Assembly (NCBI RefSeq): GCF_900128505.1
Contig: NZ_LT669940.1
Coordinates: forward strand, 778,883-842,882
DNA length: 64,000 nt
Origin: Parabacteroides timonensis
GTDB lineage: Bacteria > Bacteroidota > Bacteroidia > Bacteroidales > Tannerellaceae
Direction: 5' to 3'
Positions within the stretch are counted from its first letter, which is position 1. Every line of letters starts with the position of its first letter. Below are positions 43,489 to 52,457 of this stretch, piece after piece. Made by a program: the position numbers and the translations under genes. Below the pieces are notes generated by a model that ran no database searches, had not been told where the DNA came from, and saw only the letters and a list, made by a program, of their open reading frames with translations.

Positions 43489-45768
43489 ATGATAGAATAT
43501 AAGAAAGTCCTTTCATTATGCGCCGCTTCTTTACTTCTTTTCAGTTGTACAACAGAGAAGACCTGGGATTTCAGTACCGACTATTTCAGTATCGGTGTGA
43601 ATGACAAGGGGTATATTACCAGTATGAAAAATACGACTGTTTCGCCTGCCCGCGAGTTCAGCCCAGCAGATAAACCCTCCCCGTTGATGTCGTTATACGA
43701 TTCTGAGAAAAGGGTGTTTTACACACCGCAAAGTGCCGTTTTCAATGACGCAACTCATTGCTTTACGTTGGAATATCCGAACGGTTCTGTGGCTGAAGTT
43801 GCATTGCAACCCAGTGGTAAATATTTTAAACTGACACTGAACAGCTTGGAGCCAAGAAACGGTATCGATGCAATCCAATGGGGAAGCTATTATACCAACA
43901 TCACCAACCTGTTAGGTGAAATTATCGGTGTCGCCCGTGATACCAGCGATGTCGTGAATTACAGTATTGGCGTGTTCGCCCTCGACGACAATACATTAGG
44001 CGGTACACCCGATATCGAAGGCGATGCCGCCCCTTTCCAGTACATCATTCACACGCCTGATAAAGAACGCTACCCGTTACCGGACAGCCTGCATGAAGGA
44101 CAGGTGTTTACTCTGGGAGGGAATGGCGTCAGCGATGTCGCTTTCTATGCCAATAAGGAACCTTATTACCGGATCATGTACGGAAATGCAGCTTTGGTGG
44201 ATAGCCTGGGACGCATTTTCCTAAATTATCAGTCGAGAGACCGCAGCAAACCGCGTCAGGTCTTTTATTCCCTGATCCCGAACATGCCGGCAAACATTCC
44301 GAACCATATCGATGTGGAACCTATACCCGGTGTTGATTTTATTGGTTCTTCCGTCGCTTTATGGGGAAGTCCCGACAGTACGGCTCTGATGGATGTCATT
44401 CAGGATATTGTTCTCTCGGAAGGATTGACTTATCCAACGGTGAAAGGTAGATGGATCAAAGATCCGGCTGCCTTTAGTCCGGATGTAATGACCAGCGGTA
44501 ACCGTTACGACAGCATTATTTCGTATACCGCCCGTTTGGGCTTCCCTGCCATCCATGCATACGACCAGGGATTTTTGCGTCCTGACCGTGCCAACGAAGG
44601 GTATCTGGACGGAAAAGCTCAGACAAAGAAGCCTTTCCGTTTTAATTCAGGAAATAAATCACATCGTGAGTTTGCCGATCTGGCTGCCGCCGAAGGCTTG
44701 ATGTTGGGACGCGTCTGCATCACTAACTCACTGGCACCGGGTACTAAGGATGCCAGTCCTGTCCCTAGCGACAGCCTATGTTATCAACAGAAACGTACGC
44801 TGATGAAAAGTATCACAGCCCAGGATACGTTGATAGTGGTCGATGATCCGAAATACCTGGAAGAAATAGCCAGTTGGGAAGGTCATTGTAAAGACCTGAA
44901 TATTCTGAAAATCGGAAAGGAACTGATCCATTACCTGGGAGTTTCCGAAACAGCTCCTTATACATTACAGAATGTAACCCGTGGCTATTGGGGTACGCAG
45001 GCCACTAGCCATGAAGCTAATGAGCCAGTCTATAAATTGCAGGTGACCATCAATTACGGTTACGACGGATTGATTCCCAACCTGGCCCTTCAGGATAAGA
45101 TAGCCGAGTATTATGCCGAAGTTGCTGCCCATAGCGGCCTGACACTTTATGATTTCGATGGACAGGAATTCCTTTTCAATAACGGTCACGGTTATTATTC
45201 TGCTAAACGTTTCTTCCATAAAATGTTTGAAAGAGCGAAAGAGCTGGATGTTCCTTATATCCGTTTCTCCGGTGCCACTTTGTCGGAAGGCTCCTGGCAT
45301 TACCAGAGTGTATGGAATGTGGGCGGCGGACGTAATCTGTATGACCTCGATACACGCGAATGGGGAAGTGCGACCAGCCAGGGAAAAGACCTGCGCGATG
45401 TCACTTATTCTAATTATTATCCGGTTTCATTCGGTGGAAACTTTGCCATCAAAGATACTTCTACGGTTGAACAGTACGAACATGTACAGGCTATCTCGGT
45501 CGGGTATGGTGCCACTTATTTTCTCACTCTCAATCAGAATGACGTAGAAAGTTGTCCGCAGAAAGACGAGATATTCAATACAATCCGTACATGGGAAGAT
45601 GCCCGTAGGGCAAATGCCTTCCCCCGCCAGATAAAGAAACTACTCAGAGATCCGTCTTACGACTGGAGACTGGAAGCTAATGAAGATGGAAATAGTTGGA
45701 TGTTATACCGCCTAACCAATGGAAATAAGGTCGAATCATTCAATTTGAAAAGAGCTGCAGGTTATTGA
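43489..45768 (+). CDS. lipoprotein of unknown family in the carbohydrate locus, putative glycosidase
   Basis: This 759-residue lipoprotein has a lipobox ending at Cys20 (LLLFSC). The first 280 residues resemble the beta-sandwich that precedes the catalytic barrel in retaining alpha-galactosidase-like enzymes. The second part reads like a TIM barrel, with acidic motifs at strand ends: AIHAYDQGFLRPDRANEG, LTLYDFDGQEFLFNNGHGYY and VPYIRFSGATLSEGSWHY. The Asp in LYDFDGQE and the Glu in SEGSW would be natural catalytic candidates. This is my structural reading, not a family match; I cannot assign a CAZy family. Its position between the (alpha/alpha)6 protein and a GH43 gene supports a role in the same glycan pathway. 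Confidence 0.45.
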   Translation: MIEYKKVLSLCAASLLLFSCTTEKTWDFSTDYFSIGVNDKGYITSMKNTTVSPAREFSPADKPSPLMSLYDSEKRVFYTPQSAVFNDATHCFTLEYPNGSVAEVALQPSGKYFKLTLNSLEPRNGIDAIQWGSYYTNITNLLGEIIGVARDTSDVVNYSIGVFALDDNTLGGTPDIEGDAAPFQYIIHTPDKERYPLPDSLHEGQVFTLGGNGVSDVAFYANKEPYYRIMYGNAALVDSLGRIFLNYQSRDRSKPRQVFYSLIPNMPANIPNHIDVEPIPGVDFIGSSVALWGSPDSTALMDVIQDIVLSEGLTYPTVKGRWIKDPAAFSPDVMTSGNRYDSIISYTARLGFPAIHAYDQGFLRPDRANEGYLDGKAQTKKPFRFNSGNKSHREFADLAAAEGLMLGRVCITNSLAPGTKDASPVPSDSLCYQQKRTLMKSITAQDTLIVVDDPKYLEEIASWEGHCKDLNILKIGKELIHYLGVSETAPYTLQNVTRGYWGTQATSHEANEPVYKLQVTINYGYDGLIPNLALQDKIAEYYAEVAAHSGLTLYDFDGQEFLFNNGHGYYSAKRFFHKMFERAKELDVPYIRFSGATLSEGSWHYQSVWNVGGGRNLYDLDTREWGSATSQGKDLRDVTYSNYYPVSFGGNFAIKDTSTVEQYEHVQAISVGYGATYFLTLNQNDVESCPQKDEIFNTIRTWEDARRANAFPRQIKKLLRDPSYDWRLEANEDGNSWMLYRLTNGNKVESFNLKRAAGY

Positions 45769-45839
45769 AAGTAGCACTCCTGTATTATGGGGAGTAGCAT
45801 GCCTGTGTTGAATAGGTTAGCACACTTGTGCTACTTTTG
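45769..45839 (+). promoter_or_regulatory. promoter with nested palindromes between the two halves of the carbohydrate locus
   Basis: AAGTAGCAC (45769-45777) is the exact inverse complement of GTGCTACTT (45828-45836), and another GTAGCA lies at 45793. AGCACACTTGTGCT at 45819-45832 is a 14-bp palindrome with a 2-base centre. It touches a promoter made of TTG (45808-45810), a 21-bp spacer and TACTTTTG (45832-45839). A repressor or activator site over the promoter is likely. Confidence 0.5.
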
Positions 45840-45932
45840 CGATATAGGTATCCTGAAAGTATATGGGCTTATTGTATGAAGGATGATTACATATAGATAT
45901 TGTTTGTAAGACAATAATTGTTGTCGTTTTTG

Positions 45933-45963
45933 TTGTATATCTAGTTGTCAGTCTGTATATTTG
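45933..45963 (+). promoter_or_regulatory. second promoter before the GH43 gene
   Basis: TTG at 45933-45935 and TATATTTG at 45956-45963, 20 bp apart, match the -33/-7 consensus, giving a transcript start about 45 bp before the GH43 ATG. Confidence 0.55.
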
Positions 45964-46016
45964 TTCCCGTAAATACATGAAAAACTCAATCTTTATATGT
46001 GATAAATACAAGAAGT

Positions 46017-47753
46017 ATGAAAAAGTTATTGCTAACCTTGCTGGCTGTACCTCTTTTGGTAAGTTGTCAGGACTCTCACCTGATCGAAGCTAAAATAGCC
46101 CAGTCTCCGAAAACGTTTTGTAATCCGGTGAACCTCAATTACCGGTTCATGAAAATAGATGGAGGCGAGGGGATTCGGGAAGCTGCCGACCCGGTTGTGG
46201 TATCCTTTAAAGACAAGCATTATTTATTTGCATCCAAGTCATCGGGCTACTGGTATTCTGATGATTTTACTGACTGGAAACATGTTTTTATAACCGACAG
46301 TGTATTGCCTATCGAAGATTATGCACCGGGTCTTTTTATACATAATGACTACCTCTACTATGTGGGTTCCACGCATGGGAAAGGAATGTTGTACCGTTCA
46401 TCCGCTCCGGAAAAAGGAGAGTGGGAACCAGTGAAGGAAATCTGGTCTTTCTGGGATCCTGCTTTCTATGTAGAAGGGGATAATTTGTATATGTACTATG
46501 GCTGTTCGCCTGTCGATCCGATCTATATGCAGGTACTGGATCTGAATACATTGGAAGCAAAAACAGAAGTGATCACCTGTTTTAACAGTGATAAGGAAAA
46601 TCATGGTTGGGAACGGACAGGAGAATTGAACGAATTGCCCCGTCGTCCTTATATCGAAGGAGCCTGGATGACAGCTCATCAAAGCAAGTATTATTTACAA
46701 TATGCCGGTCCCGGAACCGAATGGAAATCATATGCAGACGGTGTGTATGTTAGTACATCTCCTACCGGTCCGTTTACCTATATGGAAAACAGTCCGGTCT
46801 CTTATAAACCGACCGGGTTTATCGGTGGTGCCGGACATGGCTGTATGTTTACGGTCGGTAATGAGAACTATTGGAAAGCGGCAACCAACTCGATCTCCGT
46901 TCGCCATATGTTTGAACGGAGGGTTTCTTTTTTTCCTGCCGGCTTCGATAAGGATGGTTACTTGTATACGAATACCTATTTAGGCGACTATCCGATGTAT
47001 CTGCCCGGAGGCAAAGAGCAGACCGCCGGAAGTTATCAGCCTGGCTGGATGTTGCTTTCCTATAAGAAACCGGTCACAGTCTCTTCTTCACTGGATGGTT
47101 ATTCGGCAGAGAATACGGTGGATGAAGATTCCCGCACGGCATGGGTTGCCGCATCGAATAAAGCAGACGAATGGCTGCAGGTCGATTTACAGAAGCTCTC
47201 TTCCATTCAGGCCATACAGGTGAATTTCGACGAATACGGAGCGAATCAGCGAGGCTTTGTTCCGAATGTTTACCAAAGTTATCTGATCTCTGCTTCTGTT
47301 AATGGCAAAGACTGGTATCCGGTGGTAGATTACAGCACGAAGAAGACAGATACTCCTCATGACTATATCGAATTTGAGGCTCCGTTCAAGGCCCGGTATA
47401 TCAAATTGCAAAATAAAGAATATACAGTATCGTCGAATCTTTCCGTCCGTGATCTGAGAATCTTCGGTAACGGTCTGGGCAGTAAGCCACGCGCAGTGAA
47501 TGACTTTACAGTGGAACGGGATCTAACCGATCCGTGTAAGGTACGTTTGAGCTGGAATGAAGTGCCGCATATCCAAGGGTATATTGTCCGTTATGGTGTG
47601 GCGAAAGACAAACTGTATAACAATTTCCAGGTAATGGGAGACACTGCCCTGGAAATCGGAAGCTTGAATCGGGGTGTTACTTATTATTTTACCATAGATA
47701 CTTATAATGAGAATGGCGTTACTCAAACGTCGCAGATAGAAGTTTGCCAATAA
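46017..47753 (+). CDS. family 43-type glycoside hydrolase lipoprotein with F5/8C and fibronectin III domains
   Basis: This 578-residue lipoprotein has its lipobox Cys at residue 17 (LLVSC). A five-bladed propeller of GH43/GH117 type spans about 35-330. The likely acidic triad is Asp in EAADPVVVSF, Asp in FWDPAFYVEG and Glu in YIEGAWMTAH. A discoidin-like F5/8C carbohydrate-binding domain covers about 350-485 (AENTVDEDSRTAWVAASN, ARYIKLQNKEYT). A fibronectin III domain ends the protein (KVRLSWNEVPHIQGYIVRYG). GH43 enzymes remove arabinose, xylose or galactose; the exact specificity is unclear. The ATG at 46017 is used rather than a GTG at 45999. It opens the four-gene enzyme operon ending in GH110. 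Confidence 0.8.
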   Translation: MKKLLLTLLAVPLLVSCQDSHLIEAKIAQSPKTFCNPVNLNYRFMKIDGGEGIREAADPVVVSFKDKHYLFASKSSGYWYSDDFTDWKHVFITDSVLPIEDYAPGLFIHNDYLYYVGSTHGKGMLYRSSAPEKGEWEPVKEIWSFWDPAFYVEGDNLYMYYGCSPVDPIYMQVLDLNTLEAKTEVITCFNSDKENHGWERTGELNELPRRPYIEGAWMTAHQSKYYLQYAGPGTEWKSYADGVYVSTSPTGPFTYMENSPVSYKPTGFIGGAGHGCMFTVGNENYWKAATNSISVRHMFERRVSFFPAGFDKDGYLYTNTYLGDYPMYLPGGKEQTAGSYQPGWMLLSYKKPVTVSSSLDGYSAENTVDEDSRTAWVAASNKADEWLQVDLQKLSSIQAIQVNFDEYGANQRGFVPNVYQSYLISASVNGKDWYPVVDYSTKKTDTPHDYIEFEAPFKARYIKLQNKEYTVSSNLSVRDLRIFGNGLGSKPRAVNDFTVERDLTDPCKVRLSWNEVPHIQGYIVRYGVAKDKLYNNFQVMGDTALEIGSLNRGVTYYFTIDTYNENGVTQTSQIEVCQ

Positions 47754-47782
47754 TGACAAAATAGAAAACAATAGATAGAAGA

Positions 47783-50227
47783 ATGAAAAGATTGATTTTT
47801 ACAGTCATGCTACTACTCCCTTCCCTTTGGATGGGGGCGCAGTCGCAACGCGAGAAAGTATTATTAAACCAGGATTGGCTTTTTGCTAAGGGACATGCGG
47901 CTAATCCGGAAAAGGATTTTAATTACGGACAGGCATTGTCGTTCTCTAAGATAGCCTTTTTGCAGGAGTCTACTATGCTGGATGCAGACCAGGAATCACG
48001 TTTGGCTATTCCTCATACGCAGAAGTTTGATGACAGCGCATGGGAGAAGATTTCTGTGCCTCATGATTGGGGAATGGCTTTGGGATATAGCCAGGAGCAA
48101 TTTAAGATGAAAGGATATCGTAAGCTGGGTGGACGTGCACCCGAAAACAGCGTGGGCTGGTATCGGAAACGGTTTACTCCTGAATTGCTAAAAGGGGACC
48201 GGTATACGCTGGAGTTTGAGGGTATCTTCCGTGATGCACAGGTATGGATGAACGGAGTCTATTTGGGACGCGGCGAGAGCGGTTATGTGCCTTTGGTATT
48301 CGATGTAACGGAATGCCTGAATTATGAAAAGGATGCTGAAAATGTGATATCCGTCCGTGTAGACGCTACTCATTCCGAATTATGGTCGTACGAAGGTGCC
48401 GGTATCTACCGGAATGTATGGCTTCATCGCACGGCTCCCGTGCATATCCCGCAATGGGGAACATTCGTTACCAGTGAAGTGGATTTGCAGAAGAAAGAAG
48501 CCCGTGTGAAGGCTCAGGTGGAAGTTACTAACCAGAGTGGAAATACATCGAGTGTCATTGTAAGGAATACTATAGTAGACAATCAGGGCAAAGAGATAGT
48601 CAGTGCAGACGCAAAGGTTTCCGTGAAATCATTGGAGACGGAAGAAGTCGAGACATTGATGAATGTACCGGATGCCTGTTTATGGTCATTGAATACTCCT
48701 ACTCTTTATACATTACATACGGATATTGTTGCAGATGGGAAAGTCGTAGACAGTTACGATACCTCTTTCGGTATCCGTGATATTCGTTTCGATGCCAATG
48801 AAGGTTTCTTCCTTAATGGCGAACGTGTGCAGATTCAGGGGGTATGCTGCCACCAAGATCATGCCGGCGTAGGGATTGCCGTTCCTGACCAGCTGAATGC
48901 CTGGAGGGTGGCCCGTTTGAAAGAATATGGGGTAAATGCATATCGTGCTTCCCACAATCCCCCGACAACGGCAGTGCTGAATGCTTGTGATACATTAGGT
49001 ATGTTGTTCATGGATGAACTGCGTGTATTGAGCTCCAGCAAAGAAGGTCTGAGCCAGCTGGAAACAATCATTCGTCGCGACAGGAATCATCCGTCTGTTA
49101 TCATTTGGTGTTTGGGTAACGAAGAACCAGCCATACAGGGAACAGAGAAGGGACGTATGATTGTTGAGCGCATGAAAGTCGTACAGCGCAAACTGGATCC
49201 TACCCGTCCGTGCACGGCAGCCATGAACGGTAGTTGGGGTGAAGGTTTTACCTATGCCGTAGATGTACAGGGTTCTAATTATTATAAAATAGGTAATATC
49301 GATGCCGTACATGAAAAGTTCCCGAACCTGCCCTGTATCTTCACTGAAGAGGCGAGTACGGTGATGACGCGTGGTATTTATCAGACGGATGCAAAGAAAG
49401 GTTTCCATCAGGCTTACGATCGTGACTGTCCGGGATGGGGCGCACGTGCACAAGAATGGATGCGTTATGTCGATGCACGTAAGTTTGTCGCCGGTGCTTT
49501 CGTATGGACCGGTTTCGATTATGGAGGCGAGGCGCAGTTGCATTTCTGGCCGGGTGTAGTGTCTCATTTCGGTATTCTGGACTATTGTGGTTTCCCGAAA
49601 GATGCTTTCTGGTATTATAAAGCCTGGTGGACGGAAGAACCGGTGTTGCACGTGCTTCCTCATTGGAATGGTATCGGTACCGATTCGGTCGATGTACATC
49701 TGTATACTAATATGGATGAGGTGGAACTGTTCCTGAACGGTAAGAGTCTGGGTAAAAAGACGGTTGAAAAGTTTGATATTCCTGCTTGGCGTGTTAAATA
49801 CACTCCGGGTAAGCTGTTGGCTAAAGGAAAGAAGAACGGAAAGAAATATACGGAGTTGGTAGAAACTACCGGAAAGCCGGCTTCCCTGCAACTGGTCAGT
49901 GAGAACGGTTCTTCTATTCAGGGTGATGGCAATGACGTGGCAATCGTAACCGTAAAAGTATTGGATGCCAAAGGACGTGTAGTGCCGATTGCTGACAACA
50001 GTATCCATTTCGATGTCCGTAACGGCAAGATACTGGGAGTGGGTAATGGTAATCCTTGTAGTCAGGAACCGGATGTCTTCCCCGCAGGCAGTGATGTACA
50101 CCGGAATGCTTTTAATGGTTACGCCCAGGTGCTTGTCACCAGTGACCATTCCGGCCAACCTATTGAACTGACAGCCGTATCGGAAGGACTGAAAGAGAGT
50201 AAAATCATTGTCGAAGTAACAAAATAA
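47783..50227 (+). CDS. glycoside hydrolase family 2, probable beta-galactosidase
   Basis: This 814-residue exported enzyme has a signal peptide (LIFTVMLLLPSLWMGA, then QSQ). The order is the sugar-binding jelly roll (about 90-230; GWYRKRFTPELLKG), an immunoglobulin-like domain, the TIM barrel (about 340-640) and C-terminal beta domains (LHVLPHWNGIGTDSVDVHLY; BIG-like region to the end). Acid/base Glu447 lies in WCLGNEE and nucleophile Glu522 in IFTEEAS. GH2 enzymes are beta-galactosidases, glucuronidases or mannosidases; the plan favours beta-galactosidase. The gene is 29 bp after GH43 and 13 bp before GH3. With GH110 downstream it could remove the beta-galactose exposed after alpha-galactose release. 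Confidence 0.88.
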   Translation: MKRLIFTVMLLLPSLWMGAQSQREKVLLNQDWLFAKGHAANPEKDFNYGQALSFSKIAFLQESTMLDADQESRLAIPHTQKFDDSAWEKISVPHDWGMALGYSQEQFKMKGYRKLGGRAPENSVGWYRKRFTPELLKGDRYTLEFEGIFRDAQVWMNGVYLGRGESGYVPLVFDVTECLNYEKDAENVISVRVDATHSELWSYEGAGIYRNVWLHRTAPVHIPQWGTFVTSEVDLQKKEARVKAQVEVTNQSGNTSSVIVRNTIVDNQGKEIVSADAKVSVKSLETEEVETLMNVPDACLWSLNTPTLYTLHTDIVADGKVVDSYDTSFGIRDIRFDANEGFFLNGERVQIQGVCCHQDHAGVGIAVPDQLNAWRVARLKEYGVNAYRASHNPPTTAVLNACDTLGMLFMDELRVLSSSKEGLSQLETIIRRDRNHPSVIIWCLGNEEPAIQGTEKGRMIVERMKVVQRKLDPTRPCTAAMNGSWGEGFTYAVDVQGSNYYKIGNIDAVHEKFPNLPCIFTEEASTVMTRGIYQTDAKKGFHQAYDRDCPGWGARAQEWMRYVDARKFVAGAFVWTGFDYGGEAQLHFWPGVVSHFGILDYCGFPKDAFWYYKAWWTEEPVLHVLPHWNGIGTDSVDVHLYTNMDEVELFLNGKSLGKKTVEKFDIPAWRVKYTPGKLLAKGKKNGKKYTELVETTGKPASLQLVSENGSSIQGDGNDVAIVTVKVLDAKGRVVPIADNSIHFDVRNGKILGVGNGNPCSQEPDVFPAGSDVHRNAFNGYAQVLVTSDHSGQPIELTAVSEGLKESKIIVEVTK

Positions 50228-50240
50228 AATAGATAATCAC

Positions 50241-52457
50241 ATGAAAAACAAACTGAAAAGTATCGTTTTACTGGCCGTTGTCTCTTTGAACGGCCTGGTA
50301 GCACAGACGTATGAGTATCCGTTCCGGAATCCGGATCTTCCATTGGATGAACGTGTACAGGATATTATATCCCGTCTCACTCTGGAAGAAAAAGTTCAGT
50401 TGATGAAACACGCAGCTCCGGCGGTTCCCCGTTTAGGTATACCGGCTTATAACTGGTGGAATGAAGCGCTTCACGGTGTAGCCCGTACAAAGGAAAAGGT
50501 GACTGTTTTCCCGCAGGCGATCGGTATGGCTGCCACCTTCGACACGGAAGCTTTGCAGCTGATGGGGGATATGACCTCTTCGGAAGGCCGTGCTCTTTTT
50601 AACGAAGATCTACGGGATGGAAAGACCGGTAGTATTTACCGTGGACTGACCTATTGGACACCGAATATCAATATCTTCCGAGATCCCCGCTGGGGACGTG
50701 GTCAGGAGTGTTACGGCGAAGACCCTTATCTGACAGGTAAGATGGGATCGGCTATTGTCCGTGGCCTGGAAGGTAATGATTCTCATTATCTGAAAGCAGT
50801 AGCCTGTGCCAAGCACTATGCCGTACATAGCGGACCGGAAGGCAACCGGCACTATTTTGATGCACGTACCTCTTTGTATGATTTATGGGATACGTATCTG
50901 CCGGCTTTCCGCGAGTTGGTAACGAAGGCGAAAGTGCATGGTGTAATGTGTGCTTACAATCGCCTGGAAGGACAGCCTTGCTGTGGTCACAATGAACTGT
51001 TGCAGGATATTCTTCGCAACCAGTGGAAATTTGACGGTTATGTTACTTCTGATTGCGGAGCAGTCAACGACTTTGCCCATCATCACAAAACGCATAGTAA
51101 TGATGTAGAGGCAGTGGCTGATGCTGTCTTGGCAGGTACCGACTTGGAGTGTGGTAATTTGTATCAGAAACTTCAGGAGGGTGTCCAGCAGGGCATTATT
51201 TCAGAGAAAGATATCAATGTCTCTTTGGCTCGTCTCTTCAAAATACAGTTTAAGCTGGGTATGTATGATCCGACTGACCGTGTACCATATGCTACGATCG
51301 GACGTGAAGTGATCGAGTGCGATGCGCATAAGGCACATGCTTACAAGATGGCGCAGGAGTCGATGGTCTTATTGAAGAATAATAAGAATATACTTCCCCT
51401 GAATGCTTCCAAGATTAAACGAATTGCTTTAATCGGTCCGAATATGGATAACGGCAGCACGCTACTGGCCAACTATTTCGGTGTTCCGAGCGAAATCATC
51501 ACTCCGTATAAGAGTTTGAAGAAACGTTTTGTTAATACGATTCAGATCGATACGCTGACAGGTGTCGGTATCGTTCAGAAACTGGAAGGTGCTCCCTCTT
51601 TTGCCCAGGTGGCTGCCCAGGCTAAGAAAGCTGACATTATCATCTTCGTTGGCGGTATCAGCGCCGACTATGAAGGAGAGGCCGGTGATGCCGGAGCTGC
51701 CGGTTACGGTGGTTTTGCCAGCGGTGACCGTACTACAATGAAGTTGCCGGCGGTACAGACAGAATTGATGAAAGAGTTGAAGAAGACAGGCCGTCCGTTG
51801 ATTCTGGTCAATATGTCCGGTTCCGTCATGAGCTTCGATTGGGAGAGTCGCAATGCAGATGCTATCCTCCAGGCCTGGTATGGCGGACAAGCTGCCGGTG
51901 ATGCTATCACCGATGTTCTTTTCGGCGACTATAATCCGGCAGGCCGTATGCCGTTGACTACCTATATGAATGATGAAGATCTTCCGGATTTCGAAGATTA
52001 TTCGATGGCAAACCGTACGTATCGTTATTTCAAAGGCGATGTCCGTTATCCGTTCGGTTATGGCTTGAGCTATACTACATTTGCTTATCAGCCGTTGTCG
52101 AATGCTTCCGTTGTAAAAACCGGCGAAAGCATCCAGGTGACAACAACGGTGACCAATACCGGCAAACGGGATGGTGATGAAGTGGTCCAGTTATATGTCT
52201 CTCATCCCCAGAACGGAAATACCCGTGTCCCGTTACGTGCCTTGAAAGGCTTCAAACGTATTCATTTGAATAAAGGCGAAAGTCAGACAGTCACTTTTAC
52301 GCTTTCTCCGGAAGAGTTGGCATTAGTAGATGACAAAGGTAATCTGGTGCAGAAAGAAGGTCCGGTAGAATTATATATCGGCGGAGGCCAGCCTTATAAA
52401 TCGGAAGGCAGTTTCGGAGAGTTGAAGATTGAGGGAGAACCGTATGTCGTATACTAA
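50241..52457 (+). CDS. glycoside hydrolase family 3 (beta-glucosidase/beta-xylosidase type)
   Basis: This 738-residue exported enzyme has a signal peptide (VLLAVVSLNGLVA, then QTYEYP). The N-terminal TIM barrel is the GH3 type (YNWWNEALHGVAR; FRDPRWGRGQECYGEDPYLT) with nucleophile Asp271 in YVTSDCGAV. An alpha/beta sandwich (GPNMDNGSTLLANYFGVPSE) and a fibronectin-like C-terminal domain (RDGDEVVQLYVS) follow. WWNEALHG and RGQECYGEDP are typical of beta-xylosidase-like members, but beta-glucosidase activity cannot be excluded. Its stop overlaps the GH110 start by 14 bp, so the two are coupled. Confidence 0.9.
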   Translation: MKNKLKSIVLLAVVSLNGLVAQTYEYPFRNPDLPLDERVQDIISRLTLEEKVQLMKHAAPAVPRLGIPAYNWWNEALHGVARTKEKVTVFPQAIGMAATFDTEALQLMGDMTSSEGRALFNEDLRDGKTGSIYRGLTYWTPNINIFRDPRWGRGQECYGEDPYLTGKMGSAIVRGLEGNDSHYLKAVACAKHYAVHSGPEGNRHYFDARTSLYDLWDTYLPAFRELVTKAKVHGVMCAYNRLEGQPCCGHNELLQDILRNQWKFDGYVTSDCGAVNDFAHHHKTHSNDVEAVADAVLAGTDLECGNLYQKLQEGVQQGIISEKDINVSLARLFKIQFKLGMYDPTDRVPYATIGREVIECDAHKAHAYKMAQESMVLLKNNKNILPLNASKIKRIALIGPNMDNGSTLLANYFGVPSEIITPYKSLKKRFVNTIQIDTLTGVGIVQKLEGAPSFAQVAAQAKKADIIIFVGGISADYEGEAGDAGAAGYGGFASGDRTTMKLPAVQTELMKELKKTGRPLILVNMSGSVMSFDWESRNADAILQAWYGGQAAGDAITDVLFGDYNPAGRMPLTTYMNDEDLPDFEDYSMANRTYRYFKGDVRYPFGYGLSYTTFAYQPLSNASVVKTGESIQVTTTVTNTGKRDGDEVVQLYVSHPQNGNTRVPLRALKGFKRIHLNKGESQTVTFTLSPEELALVDDKGNLVQKEGPVELYIGGGQPYKSEGSFGELKIEGEPYVVY

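Noticed and set aside
48995..50158. Long minus-strand open frame inside the GH2 gene
   Set aside because: It is a shadow frame opposite a gene with clear catalytic motifs; its own translation is rich in His/Ile/Thr with no family match.
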